A model generated the notes under the pieces. The model did not search any database, was not told the origin of the DNA, and saw only the letters and a list, made by a program, of their open reading frames with translations. This document shows, in pieces, positions 31,777 through 44,052 of a stretch of 64,000 nt of DNA (position 1 is its first letter; the number at the start of each line of letters is the position of its first letter). The stretch is taken from positions 31,466,129 through 31,530,128 of the forward strand of contig OY743180.1 of NCBI GenBank assembly GCA_963555705.1, written 5' to 3'. This stretch comes from Ligustrum vulgare (Eukaryota > Streptophyta > Magnoliopsida > Lamiales > Oleaceae). A program made the position numbers and the translations under genes.

Positions 31777-32379
31777 GGTTAGTAATAAAGAAAAGAGAAA
31801 AAAAATAAATAAAGATCCTCACGTGTTTTATCACTCGTGTATCACTCGATTTTGACTTTTTCCCTCTATTAATCTCACTACTCTGCCTTTTTCCTCTCTA
31901 TTCCCTTTTTCCCACGTTCTCAAAGAACCCACCAAACTAGTCACGGATTTGGTCCTTGTGGAATAAACCCCAAAGTGCAAATAAGGAAAGTTGATGGAAA
32001 AATTGGAATTAGACAGTTTAGGAAGGAAATTATGGAAACAAGAATTCTATTTCAAGTAGAAGTTTTATGGAAACAAGAATAAGGAATTTAATGGAAACAA
32101 GAATTGTTGGAAAGATTTGCCAAATATTATTTTCTTGATTTCTTGTTCAAATCAACAACACTTCTTTTCTATTTTTTTTTTTGTAAATTTCGGATTTTTT
32201 TTTTTTTTTTTGCTACTCAACAAAAATAATCAAGAACAAGAAACAGAAATTGGTAAATCTTGAATTTCTGACGAATTTCAAGAAACGAGAATTGGAATGA
32301 TTTTTTTTTTTTGAATGATTAATAACCGGAAATAAAAGAAAAAGAACTGGAGTACTAAATAATTGGATTTAGAGACATG

Positions 32380-32392
32380 CTCTGATACTAGA
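32380..32392 (-). promoter_or_regulatory. primer-binding site of element B
   Basis: The minus strand reads tctagtatcagagc beside the 5' LTR. One base differs from the usual tggtatcagagc (g to a). Confidence 0.82.
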
Positions 32393-33333
32393 TGATGTGA
32401 TCCGATACGGGGATCACCAAGAACACGCAGAATTAAACACCGGAAAGCTCTAAAATCCAAGATAGTAGACGGTAACAATGCAACCCCGACCTCACGACCC
32501 AAGAACTATGGGTATATTAAACCCAAAACCCGTTACGATGCAGAGATAAGAACCACAAAGGGGGAACGCCACAAAGGTTGTCAAATCCTTTGATAAGTTC
32601 AGTTTGTTCAACGAGAACACGAAGAAATTAAGGGAATATCTCACCTTCAATATCATTAATCTTAAGAATAATAGTTGTCTTTTACAATGCTGAATAAAGC
32701 CATATATATAGGCTAACAAAATAAAGAAACCTAAATAAACTAGAATTGCAAATAAACTAAACGCTGAAACTAGGTTAAAAATACGCCGCCTAATTTACGG
32801 CCGTAACTTTTAAGTTTACGGCCGTAAGTGACTTACGGACTAAAAATCAAAACACATGTTACGGCTGTGACAAATTTATATACGGCCGTAATCGACTCTC
32901 TGAATAAAAATATAAAAACTACTAAACTTTATTTACGGCCGTGAGGATGTCCTTTACGGCCGTGAGTCCTCTTCTGCATAATTTTGTCTTGATAATGTTA
33001 CGGCCGTGAGATCATGGTTTACGGCCGTGACTGCCGTTCTGCACAAATTTAGCCAAGATGATTTTACGGCCGTGAAAGAGGTGTTACGGCCGTGATTCTA
33101 CTTCTGCCTTATTTTCTTGTTCTTCTTTGATCCAAATGCATTGTACTATTTTTGGCTCTTCTTCCATTTTGTTATGCAACGTAAACGAGGTCTTTGCACT
33201 CGAACACTCATCCATCCACCCTTGCATGAATCCTTGCATTGTCTACTTGATTCTTTTGGCTCTTTGCCTCGTTATTGGTCCTACGGGCACGTGCAACGGG
33301 TCAGCGCTCGTTGAGCCACTCCGGAACTCATCA
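32393..33333 (-). repeat. 5' LTR of element B (941 bp)
   Basis: TGATGTGATCC...GGAACTCATCA on the plus strand, followed by the TSD atatg and the resumed gag of element D. Holds the full palindrome array including the unit lost from the 3' LTR. Confidence 0.93.
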
Positions 33334-33338
33334 ATATG

Positions 33339-33990
33339 GGATCAATTCAAGGAACTATTTCTTCAAAAGTACTACCCACCGAGTATCAGAATCCAGAAGG
33401 AAGCAGAGTTTTTGATGTTGAAACAGGGAGCAATGACCCTGACAGACTATGAAAGAAAGTTTGACGAGTTGTCACGCTACGCCCCTAAACTGGTTGATAA
33501 TGAGAACAAACGAGCAAGTCTTTTTGAACAGGGCTTGAGGGATGATCTCAGATAGACAGTGGTGACTTTTGAATTACCTACATACCATGAGGTACTAGCT
33601 AAAGCCCAATTAGCCAATTTTATGGAGAATTCTTACAGCGATTCTAAGCAACAACCGTTCGGACAACCTAAGAAGCATAATTGGGAGGACAACAAGAAGC
33701 AACACTTTACAAAGAAAAATAAAAGCGGCCCAACTCCAACTATCACAAAGGACTTCCCACTTTGTAACAAGTGCCAGAAACATCATTTGGGACAATGTCT
33801 CGTTGGAACTAATGCTTGTTTCCGATGTGGCGAATAGGGACACATATCTAAGTAATGCCCAAAGAACTCAAAAAAAATTAACTCACAGTAGAAAAATGGC
33901 AACAAACAGCAGAGGCAAGAAAATGCACCCAAGGGACAGGTAAGGGTATATGCTTTAACAGGACAGGAGGAGGACCACCACATAAATGTC
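33339..33990 (+). pseudogene. gag of element D, 3' part with zinc knuckle
   Basis: Resumes with WDQFKELFLQKYYPPSIR and DYERKFDELSRYAP after element B. A TAG follows DDLR (33553). The zinc knuckle reads CFRCGE, stop, GHISK, stop, CPK; both stops (33835, 33853) fit Gln codons changed by C-to-T. A further stop lies near 33888. Confidence 0.85.
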
Positions 33991-35036
33991 TTGGCAGGTA
34001 ACATTCTAATGTCTGGATTTCCTGCTTATGTACTAATAGATTCTGGTGCCACACATTCATTCATATCTTCTAAGTGTGTGCATAGACTAGGCATGAATAT
34101 TGAACCTGTATTACTGCCTTTAGAAGTATGTATTCCATCTGGAGATGTGTTAAATTCAATTCATACAGTTAAGACAACAAGAATAGAGGTTGATGGTAGA
34201 CGCTTGGGAATAGAATTATATGTGTTAGACATGCACGAGTTCGATGTGAATCTAGGTATGGATTGGTTATCACAGAACCATGCTACAATTCGATGTTTCG
34301 AGAATGAAGTAGTCTTCCAGATTCCAGGAGAGAAGGAACTTCGAATACTAGTAACAAAAAAGGAGATCACTACCATGCATTATCTCAGCTTTGAAAGCCC
34401 GAAAAATCTTGTGATCGGGAGATGGTACGGGATTTTTAATGTCAATTGTAGCCGGGAGGAGAAAACGGGTTTGCTGGTTGGTGACGTAAACGTAGTTAGA
34501 GACTTCTCAAAAGTATTTCCAGATGATTTTCCTGGAATGCCTCATGAACGGGAAGTAGAATTTGTTATAGACCTAATTCCTGGGTCTGCACCCATTTCTA
34601 AAGCTCCTTACAGAATGGCACCAAAAGAACTGCAAGAATTAAAGGCACAAATCGAGGAACTCTTGGATAGGGGTTCATACGACCCAGTGTGTCGACTTGG
34701 GGTGCACCTATACTATTTTTCAAGAAGAAAGATGGTTCGATGAGAATGTGCATCGATTATCGAGAATTGAATAGAATCACTATCTAGAACAAGTATCCTC
34801 TCCCCAGGATTGAGAACTTGTTTGACTAACTCTGTGGTGCAGTTGTATTTTCCAAGATTGACTTGAGATCGGGTTACCATCAGTTGAAAATTAAAGCTAG
34901 CGACATCTCAAAGACAGCTTCCAGAACTCAATATGGCCACTACGAGTTCTTAGTTACGCCATTTGGCCTAACTAACGCTCCTGGAGTTTTTATGGATTTG
35001 ATGAACCGTGTCTTTCACGAGTTTCTCAATAGCTAG
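33991..35036 (+). pseudogene. protease and truncated reverse transcriptase of element D
   Basis: The protease has AYVLIDSGATHSFISSKC and LYVLDMHEFDVNLGMDWLS. The RT N-terminus follows (FPDDFPGMPHEREVEFVIDL, PYRMAPKELQELKAQIEELL), then in shifted frames [30 protein letters not shown] and [20 protein letters not shown]. It ends at about 35036, before the catalytic DD box, so the remaining RT, RNase H and integrase are lost. Frameshifts lie near 34680 and 34740. Confidence 0.86.
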
Positions 35037-35468
35037 AGGATAAATTTTTTTGAAATAAAACAAAATCTTGGGATCTTAGGGGGTAGGGGTCAACCCCTAG
35101 AGGGAGGGGTCGACCCCTAAAAGCATTCCATCTTGAGCATCTGAAATAAGAAGATTATAACAAAGTGAACTATTTAGTGAGTAGTTTATATCATGGCAAG
35201 CTTAGAAGTACCAAGAGACCAATTGGCCCAATTAAGACATTCAGTTCTACATGTGAGCACAAATTTGGCCAATACAATAAATGAGCTCATTATTCAATTA
35301 CACCAATCAGATGTACAATGAATGATCAATATAATGTCAATGCCAATATAAATATCAATATCGATGGGTAGAATCTTAAGTCGATAACCTTTTCAAAATA
35401 AAGAATCGATTAAAAAAAATCTTGATTTCAACAAGTAAAAGAGGGTATAGACCACTCACTTATAGTGA
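35037..35468. other. non-coding spacer after the truncated end of D
   Basis: No ORF or repeat end is recognisable. It contains GGGTCGACCCC-type palindromes (about 35083-35120) like those at 7757-7840. The junction at 35036 shows no obvious target duplication. Confidence 0.4.
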
Positions 35469-36847
35469 CTAGTATATATAACGCATGCGATGCACGTGAT
35501 ATTGTAATGATATTATAATATTTTTATAAATTGTCCAAATTTTCCTACATGTTTTACCTAAAAAATATTCAAAATATTGATTTGAACAATCTCAAAATCG
35601 AACTCAATTTACCCCAAGCATTATTCGAATTTCTAAGTACGCAATACCCTTATCAATAATACCATTATTTTTCTTCTAATTATTGATTGCTGACTTCTTT
35701 AAATTTTGTATTTCCTGAAATGTATACTTAGGCTGTCTTATTCAAAGAAATTGGAGTTGGGAAAAGTTCTCCCTCTATGTGTGTATGTAGTTCATAATTA
35801 ATCCATTGCTGTAGTGGAAAAAGAATGATAAACATTATATGACAATTTATCCAGATTTTAGAATCAATATGAATAAAATCAATTGTAATTTGGCGTAAAA
35901 AGAATGCTAATCATGTATGTGAAGTTAGAACCCAGAACAACATTTGATCATAGATGTTTGAGAAAAACTGAAATGTATAATTTAGGTTCCCTACTAAGGT
36001 ATGATTATTAGATACATAGAAGATATCATATTTAATTAGAGTAATGTTTGATTAAGAAAATTGTTTTGAAATCGCTGTCTTCAAATTTCTAGCTCAACAA
36101 ATTGATTTATAGTGCTGTAAATCCCAAAGTAGCATGCACATTTCTTTAAATTGATAAAACTACCACAAACCATCATCTCAAATTTTGTTGTATATAAATA
36201 TATACAAATGATCTTTTGAAGAAATTTGTACTTCAAAATTTTAAGGTAAAAAGTTAATACGATAAGAATTTAAATTGATTGGAAAACAAAACTTAATTAA
36301 TTTTTCATACAATTAATATTTTAGAAAAACAAATTTACACGCATCATACTTCAAAAATTTGTTTTCTGAACAAAGAAGTGAATCTTCATAGTACTCAATT
36401 TTTATAGGTATAGTGAGAATATAACTAGTGTCAAATTAATATTTGACAAAGAAACTTAAAATTGAAATACGACTAATAGAGAATAAAATATTTAATGTAG
36501 ATTATTAAAATGTTTTTTTTTGTATACAAGTAAAAACAAAATTAATTCAAGAAGTATAAATTTTTACTTTTTCTCATATTAATTGAAGGATGTATTAGAA
36601 ACTACAAATTATATAAGAGTTATTGGTTATATTTAAAAGATTTTTAGTAAAAAGGTGAAGAGTTTAGATTGTAAATGTATGAAAAATATTTTTATTGACA
36701 ATACAAAATAAAAAGAAATAAAATACTAAAAAATGTATATTAATTCAAACTAATAATGAATATGAAACTATTGAAAAGATGTAAGGGTAAAATAGTCCAA
36801 AAAAGTTTCTCTATTTAAGGAACTTTTAAAAGTAGTATAGATATAGA
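35469..36847 (-). mobile_element. Helitron-like non-autonomous element 1
   Basis: On the minus strand it starts TCTATATCTATACTAC and ends CTAG, inserted between A and T as Helitrons do. Near the 3' end is a short hairpin (GCATCGCATGC) before the ATATACTAG terminus. No Rep-helicase coding sequence is present. The start matches that of element 2. Confidence 0.6.
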
Positions 36848-37930
36848 TTAGGCAATATTTTACCTGAAAACACTAGAAATAGTTCAAAAACTAAAAATAA
36901 AACAAATTGGTTGACGCAGAGATTGGCTTAGAAAAATGTAGGGGTTAGCCGTCTAAGGAAATTTTTCGAAATTTTTGCCTTGAATTTCTTACGGGATGGT
37001 TTCCTCTCTTTTCTAAGTACTAGTTTTGGTGCATGCGTTGCACATATATTGCCTGTGTTTTCATATTAGAGAAGTTTCGAATAATGAATTCTTGTTTGAT
37101 ACTCCTTTATCCCATAAATTAGACTCATTTTTATTTTACACGGATTAAGAAAATATAATTATTATATGTTGAAATATAAATTTGCTTACATTTTACCTAA
37201 TATACCCCTGCATTAATTAAATAATAAGTAGTTCATATGTGTTGATAATGATGCATATTAAATAGGGCTATATTAAAAAATTAAGACATTAATATAATCT
37301 TAATAAGGAAAGTAACCTATAATTTAGAGTAAAATAGTTCAAAAAAGTTTCTCCATTTAATAAACTTTTAAAAGTAGTATAGATATAGATTAGGCAATAT
37401 TTTACCTGAAAACACTAGAAATAGTTCAAAAACTAAAAAAAAAAAAAAAAAAAAAATTGATTGACGCAGAGATTGGCTTAGAAAAATGTAGGGGTTAGCC
37501 GTCTAAGGAAATTTTTCGAAATTTTTGCCTTTACTTCCTTACGGGATGGTTTCCTCTCTTTTCTAAGTACTAGTTTTGGTGCGTGCGTTGCACACATATT
37601 GCCCGTGTTTTCATATTAAAGAAGTTTCGAATAATGAATTCTTGTTTGATACTCCCCTTGTCCCATAAAGTACTCATTTTTATTTTACATGGATTAAGAA
37701 AATATAATTATTATATGTTGGAATATAAATTTGTTTACATTTTACCTAATATACCCCTGCATTAATTAAATAATAAGTAGTTCATATGTGTTGATAATGA
37801 TGCATATTAAATAGGGCTGTATTAAAAAATTAAGATATTAATATAATCTTAATAAGGAAAGTAACCTATAATTTGGAACAAACCAAAAAAGAAAAACGAA
37901 ATAAAAAATTAATGAAAGATGAAATACATT
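36848..37930. repeat. tandem duplication, about 542-bp period, with Helitron-like units
   Basis: 36848-37389 is repeated at about 37390-37876 with few differences (an A-run expansion near 37436, a few substitutions). Each copy comprises the same 172-bp spacer and a Helitron-like unit. Similarity ends at about 37876, where the second copy leaves the shared sequence. Confidence 0.85.
37020..37389 (-). mobile_element. Helitron-like non-autonomous element 2 (370 bp)
   Basis: Minus strand TCTATATCTATACTACTTTT ... GTGCAACGCATGCAC hairpin ... AAAACTAG, flanked by A and T. A related 3' end (CTAG at 37570-37573 with hairpin GTGCAACGCACGCAC) starts a third unit whose 5' end I cannot place. Confidence 0.6.
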
Positions 37931-38159
37931 GCCAATGGATCATTTTAAATTACTAAAATTTTTGTTACAGTTTAGTAATTTGAAAATAATGTAACAAAGT
38001 ATTGTACGAAAACTTCACATCAATATTAAGATATTAATATTACGACTTTATTTGAACCCTCATAATTAATTTAACGAAAAAAATAAGTATCAAAAAACGA
38101 TAAAAATAAGAACATGAGAAGGTCTCCACAAAGATGTCCAAGGTAATCTTTGGATAGTT

Positions 38160-38600
38160 GATCGAATAGTGCATTAAATCCAATTATTGCCGCAAAATGT
38201 TTAATTTGATGAATAGTGCCTTTATTGATGGAAAAATCCGGACAATTTTTCTACATAGTATTTAATTGGATGAATAGTGCATCCAGTTATTGTCCGCATA
38301 GTGCCTAAATTGGATGAATAGTGCCTAAATTGATGATGGGAAATTAGGGCAATTAGCTTGCATATTGTTTAATTGGATGAATAGTGCATCCAATTGTTGC
38401 CCAAATAGTGTCCAAATTGGATGGATAGTACCTAAATTGATGAGAAATTCGGGCAATTTGCTCGCATAGTATTTAATTGGATGAATAATGCATCCAATTG
38501 TTGCCCGCATAGTGTTTAATTGGATGAATAGTGTTTAATTGCAACTGAATGAGTAGTTAAATTGGATAAACAGTGTTTATTTAAAATTGAATGAATATTT
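38160..38600. repeat. minisatellite, about 106-bp period
   Basis: Three-plus copies beginning near 38225, 38333 and 38437 share ATTGGATGAATAGTGCATCC and TTGCCCGCATAGTG words; the shorter word TTGGATGAATAGTG repeats within units. No coding potential. Confidence 0.75.
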
Positions 38601-38732
38601 CAATTTTGCCACAATTGTCTCTATTTTGCCAAGCATCACGAAGTGTCCTCCACGTCTATATATATAGGGACGTATAAACCCCATGTGAGAATTATAAGGC
38701 ATTGTTTGACTCCTTTTAGAGTAAATTCCTAA

Positions 38733-39247
38733 GGCTGTATTTGATAACGAGGGTGGAATTTGGGTTGAAAAAAAATGAATTTCAGGGAATTGAATTCCTG
38801 GGAATTGAAAGTTTAATGTGTTTGATTGTTTAATTTTCTAGGTGAAAAAAATAAGGAATTTTTCAACTTTTGTTATTTGATTTACATTATTTTTCATAGA
38901 AAATAAAGTAAAAAATTGATCTATTTTAATAAAAAAAAATATATATTTTTTAATTTTTTCACACATTTGTACTTGATAATAATAATGTTAATTTTTAGAA
39001 AAAATAAACCAATTAACAACAACAAAAATGATCAAACGTAACGAAAATGGTATAAGATTTTTCATGTAAAATAAAACCTCCCCCCCCCCCCCCCCCTTGA
39101 AAAATGAATTCATTCAAAACAAGAAAAATACCAAATTTCGAGGCAAGTGGAAAAAATGAATTTCATGAAAAAGTTAGGCAACCAAACAGCGCAAAATTGA
39201 AAAATTACATGATTTTCCATGAGATTTGACGCGTATCAAACGCACCC
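38733..39247. mobile_element. Tourist-like (PIF/Harbinger-type) MITE, 515 bp, TSD TAA
   Basis: Ends GGCTGTATTTGATA and, on the complement, GGGTGCGTTTGATA form terminal inverted repeats; TAA flanks both sides (38730-38732, 39248-39250). Inner sequence is AT-rich with a 17-base C run (39080-39096). It lies in the LTR of element F. Confidence 0.8.
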
Positions 39248-39250
39248 TAA

Positions 39251-39685
39251 ATTCTTAAATAAGGTAGTAAAACTTCCACATATGGCTAAAGTTTATAATA
39301 AAATAAAGATTTCATAGTTTAAATTCTATTTTTAAAATGTTAACATTTATGGGATGTTACAATTCCACCTATAAGAATTTCGTCCTCAAAATTATCTTGT
39401 CAAAACACAATTTTTTCCTTCAATTGTGTTGCTTCTCCATGAAAAGTGAACTATTGGTATTTCTTTCTTAAGGAGCTTCTTGGTTTATTGCATTAATATT
39501 TTGACTGGCTTTTCCATAGTTAGATTCGGTTGAATAGCATTCGTTGTTTATTTCAAGATGTGAGAGGGGTCTGGTATGTATTTTCGAAGGATCGATACAT
39601 GAAACACATCATGTATTCTCTTCATCTAGTCAGTCAATTTCAATCGATAAACTACCTCTCCAATGTGCTCAAGTATTTTGAAAAG
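39251..39685 (-). pseudogene. Tekay-like element F: integrase C-terminus, polypurine tract and 3' LTR start
   Basis: From 39685 leftward the minus strand reads FKILEHIGEVVYRLKL and IHDVFHVSILRKYIPDPSHI, the conserved end of Tekay integrase, with stops. A purine tract aggtggaat and LTR start TGTAACATCCC follow at 39361, so sequence left of 39361 is LTR. The matching upstream integrase part lies at 63568-63740, on the far side of copia-2. Confidence 0.8.
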
Positions 39686-40872
39686 TATAAGGTTTCGGGT
39701 CATACATGTACAGACTCGAAACCATAGCCCGGATCAACCTTGCACTTAGATAGAATCCGTGATAAAATAATACCTTTGATGAACGCCGTAAATCTTAAAT
39801 CTGAAACATGAAGTATAACATTGTCACCACCAGCTGTCCAATTGTCCAGCATCTAACAAAAGTCCACACAACGAGTTGAATCTGAAACTCCATCAATCTC
39901 CAACTATTGGAACGGATTTGAGAGTATTAGGTGGCGTTATGTTTGTATTTTATTTTGTATTTTTATTTTCGAAAATGTTTTATGTTTCCTTTTTTATTTT
40001 TGTTTTCAAATTTGTTGAAAATGCGTTTGGTTTATTATTTTTGAAAACTGTTTTTGAAAATGAAAAACTGGAAAACACGTTCTGTTTGAAATTTTGCAGA
40101 ATACTACTGACTTAAACTTAAATTTTATTTCATAATAATCTGAAAATGTGGTTACCTGCAACACACTAATGTCTGCACTAAGAGTCTATATTAACACAGC
40201 TTGGTCAGGTTCTGGATCGAGGAAGTTTTAGTTCTATTAAAATTCAAAAAATGCAAGTTCTTTCAAAATCACCAGAGTCCATTTATCAAGGCATTTTTTG
40301 AAATATAACAACAAGAATTCTCACTTAATTTTTTTTGTAATGTTGATATTGAATTCAATAAAACTTTATTTTAGATTTAATTCCAAGTTAGGATAATTAT
40401 AAAAAAAAAAAAAAAAAAATTATTTAGGCTTAGTTACAAGTTAGGATAATTCTAAAAAAAAAAAAAACCAAAATGCATTTTCAGCGTTTTAAACATTTTT
40501 TTGTTGAAATACACTTAAAACGTTCAAAACGAGGTTTTAGGCGTTTTACGTTTTGTATACAATTTTTTTCTTTCTAAAATGCGTTTTCAAAAATAGTAAA
40601 AACTAAAGAAAACGCATTTTTAGTGTTTTCGAAAATAAAAACAGAAAACGTCCTCACAACAGCAAAGAGAACAGGGCCTTAGTTTTTCTCTTTGTGCTAG
40701 TAAGAGAAAAACCCTTGCTAGAATAAATGCGACTCCCTCTTAATTTCTCTGCAATAGTGTACTTATTTATACGTGCACCTAAAAATCCTAACCCTATTCA
40801 CAATAGGGCCATCAATTGGCCTAGATTAATTAATCATGCCCAACTAATTGTGCTTATAGATTAATTCTAACA
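39686..40872 (-). repeat. 3' LTR of copia-2 with internal MITE
   Basis: Outer parts match the copia-1 LTR. The plus-strand first bases tataagg correspond to tgtaagg elsewhere, so the terminal TG/CA is mutated on this side. A 749-bp MITE interrupts it. Confidence 0.82.
39930..40678. mobile_element. MITE in 3' LTR of copia-2, TSD TTA
   Basis: Flanked by TTA (39927-39929, 40679-40681). Ends GGTGGCGTTATGTTTG and complement of CAGCAAAGAGAACAGGGCC. A homologous but very diverged MITE sits at the identical site in the 5' LTR (58480), so it was probably acquired before the element last transposed. Confidence 0.65.
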
Positions 40873-40962
40873 ATCTCCCATTTGGACAAGATCTAAATCC
40901 AGATACTCAATTCTCGCCTTTTGTGTGTGACCCATTAGGTTCAATTTACGATGACAAACATC

Positions 40963-40969
<7 letters not shown>

Positions 40970-41002
<33 letters not shown>
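40970..41002. repeat. (ATT)n microsatellite
   Basis: About eleven ATT units; copia-1 has only two to three at the matching place (127-135). Confidence 0.9.
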
Positions 41003-41005
<3 letters not shown>

Positions 41006-42531
41006 AATCTGATTGAAATAAGAAGAATTGAAATCTCTATTTCTAATTCATCCTCGAAGGACCAAGATCGATTAATTCACGTCGCTGTCCAAGATTGACA
41101 TCTAGCAATGTGTGTGTCAAGGAAATCCATGTGAAAAGAAAAGTCATGTGGCATGACAAGACCTATTTATGTGCAGTTACCATGGAAATATAATCCTTTC
41201 AACAATATAACCCAATTGGTTAAGAGATATAGATAACGTCAGTCTCATTTCAACCAATTATGTTATTCACCTCTTCTCTTAGTTGATCTTATTATGACTG
41301 AAAACAATTTTTCAACTCATAACTTCACCCCGATCAAGGAATTTACATCAACTTAAGTAGGTGAAATACAGGTTATAATCTCCAACTATCCAGGAGTGAC
41401 GAATCCTCATGTTGAACATACACAACCTTTAAATGACTCTCACTATACCTTTATGGCGTCATCCTGATGACTCCTTCTCAAGATCCAACATCAACACTCG
41501 TCAATGTATAGCAATCCTCATATAAAATTCTATGATATCCTCAAGTCAAAGGATCAAATCCACAACCGCGCATTAGAGATTCACCATTGACGCTTGAATA
41601 GTCATTCATGTGGAATCTCTAGGTGGGTCATCCAATGCCTTTTTCATCTAACAATGCATTGACGTGTTCATTTGAATGATCCTGTACATTCTAGCTTGTG
41701 AGATAAGCTACTTTCTTCATAAGAAAGAAATGCAACACATGCTAGTCTAACTGCAATGACAACATTCGTAGCTTGTTACTTCGACTAAGAACAATTTTAG
41801 ATAAGTTATTAATGACTTGTATCTCACAGTCACAACACTTTCTGACTTACAAATTACTTAAACTTACTCCACGGACTCTATTATTTAAATAATGAGTTAA
41901 ACTCAATTTAATAATAGATCTACCTTTATTGTAACAATGATAATATGTGTTATATAGCTCAACGATTGGATTTAGAGCACAACATTGACATACTCCCACT
42001 AAATCCAATAACGCATGTATCCTATAAATAATGAAGATACATGTGTTATTGGATTTATAGGATACAATAACGTGTGGTTTTATAGGTGGATCTCTGATAT
42101 GTGATACTTCACATATTCAACATTCTCAAGGTTAGTGGGCATGAATTCTATTTTTCTACAATCTTCGAATGAGATAGTAGCCCCTTAAATACATACTCAG
42201 ATCATCGGTGAGACCTAATTCCCTCACTTGTGTGATGACTCCATTGTCGTCACAGTACTCATTACTGAAGTCACAAATTCAAGGAACACTTACAGTTCAC
42301 TAATAACATAACGATCGAGACTGCTTCCCAAGCATCTATGTATTTGGCGTTAGTCGTAGAGTTAGCAGTCTTCCTTGTTTGAACCCTTTCAAATTAACCA
42401 CACCACTATAATGAGTTATTTAAAGATCAGAATATTTCCTTCATCGCTCTTGGATTGAAGGATGGTATCTCTATACCTAAAGATTGTAAGTCTACATTTC
42501 TCCTCATGTCTATTGTACTATTAGTGCTTCT

Positions 42532-44052
42532 TGATAAGTATGTTTTTCGTACTTATTTTGGATTTAAGTGTATACAATTGTAAGTGTTTTAGGATATGAT
42601 ATTGCTAATTATGTGATGATTTTATTTTTTTTAGGAAAATTCAAATTTGGATGCCTTTGGAGGAAAAAAAACGAAGAAAAGGGATAGAAACCGTACAAAA
42701 AATGGCAAAGTGGGACTCAAGTGTAACTTCCAAAAATTGAAGAACTCGAATTGGCATAAATGAAGACATGGACTATACAATTAAAGACTCAAGTACCAAC
42801 TTAAATTATTTGAAAAGATTGAAGCCTTAAATCAAAACATACACTAATTGGGCTATAATAATGGATTTGAAGTGGACTCCTCTTGGAATTGAAAAACAAG
42901 TGACGGATAGAGCAAAATTAAAAGGACTCCAAAGCTACAAGGACTCGGCTGGGAGGAATGAATTGGAGAGAAATAATTGGCTATTGGAGATATACATATA
43001 TACAAAAAGGTTGGCAGGTGGTGGAAAGAAAAAAAATTGGAGTCTCAGTTGGGAACAAAAAAGGCGCCTACTGGAATTGAGGAGTGGAGAGAATTGGAGA
43101 TATACATATATAAATAAGTCGGTAGATAATTAAAGAGGAGATTCTTGGGAATTAATTGATGAGTTCACTGCCGATTGTGGGAGAAATTGAAGACAGGATT
43201 CGGCTGGATTGTGAGTGAGGAATATACATCGAAGAACAAAGATTTCATCGCTTGGATTCAAATTTGAATGAGTTAATTGGAGATTATCATAGTTTAATAA
43301 TCCGGGTGATGGCTTCCTTTTATTTCTTGTGTATTTCCCACTTTTAATGTGCTAGGCTAATTCTCTTTAAGTATTGGATGAAGATGAAACTTGTTATTTA
43401 TTTATTTCAATTCAAGAACTAGTAGTTTAGGAAGTTCTTGTATTGTCTTGATTGATCTTGCATGCTTTATTTTTATTATTTGATTGATTGACCACCAATT
43501 AAATATATTATTGTTTATTGTAGTTTTGGAAAAGTCACAATAAGTTGGAACATTGCATGATCAACGCATGAACACTAGATGTTAGGAATAACACTATGAC
43601 ATGTGCAATCTAATGGATAATTGTGTGATTCAATGCGTTCTAAATATTCGTATTCGGATTAGGAATAGATTCGTTTCTGTTTAGGATAGATTTAATTTTT
43701 CTTGGAAAAGAAAATTAATTGCATGCGAATTATCGATTGTCAAGCAAAACATGAATAAATTAAACTACAAATTGTGGAATTGAGATAGATGGTAACATGT
43801 GGAGTCGGATTCCAATACATGCTTCCCATTCATATTTACTCCCCAACATTTTTTTTCTCTATTATTTATTCATTGCAATTTTTAGTAGAATAGACAAACA
43901 AATAATCTTTTTATTTATTGTTTCACTTAATTGGATCGACAATAAACTGATAATTAAGACTAGACCTTATTCCTCGTGGGAATGATACTCTCAACTCATC
44001 ACAAGTATTACTTGTCAATGATCCCGTGCGCTTGCGGGACTCACACCGAATA
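42532..44052 (+). mobile_element. solo-LTR-like insertion in copia-2, 1521 bp, TSD cttct
   Basis: Starts TGATAAGTATG, ends ...CGGGACTCACACCGAATA and is flanked by cttct (42527-42531, 44053-44057). Copia-1 has the empty site at about 1662 (agtacttctcaag). The end, with TTCCTCGTGGGAATGATACT and GTGCGCTTGCGGGAC, resembles the 3' portion of Tat/Athila-group LTRs. Expected terminal CA is not at the very end, so the LTR reading is likely but not proven. Confidence 0.6.

Larger units (their letters stand above)
26146..33333 (-). mobile_element. CRM-like gypsy retrotransposon B, near full length (7.19 kb), TSD atatg
   Basis: LTRs at 26146-27063 (3') and 32393-33333 (5') start TGATGTGATCC and end GAACTCATCA. 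The exact TSD atatg (26141-26145, 33334-33338) lies in the gag of element D. Primer-binding site (complement of 32380-32392) and polypurine tract (complement of 27064-27074) are present. Gag, zinc knuckle, protease, RT, RNase H and integrase follow in gypsy order. The DGGSC protease, TGATG/CATCA termini and an integrase tail running through the polypurine tract into the LTR point to the CRM lineage. Several stops and frameshifts make it non-coding as it stands. Confidence 0.92.
23648..35036 (+). mobile_element. interior of Tekay/Del-like gypsy element D, split by element B and truncated in RT
   Basis: Leader (23661-25750), gag (25751-26140 and 33339 onward), zinc knuckle, protease and the first part of reverse transcriptase are collinear on the plus strand once element B is removed. 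The protease has LIDSGATHSFISS and the linker has PYRMAPKELQELKAQ, typical of the Tekay/Del lineage. Homology stops at about 35036 in the RT, before the (F/Y)xDD box. No 3' LTR is seen, so D is truncated. Confidence 0.82.

Noticed and set aside
42861..43133. 90-codon ORF in the solo-LTR-like insert
   Set aside because: Lysine/tryptophan-rich chance frame containing a repeated ENWRYTYI-type phrase from a short duplication; LTRs of this kind are not coding here.
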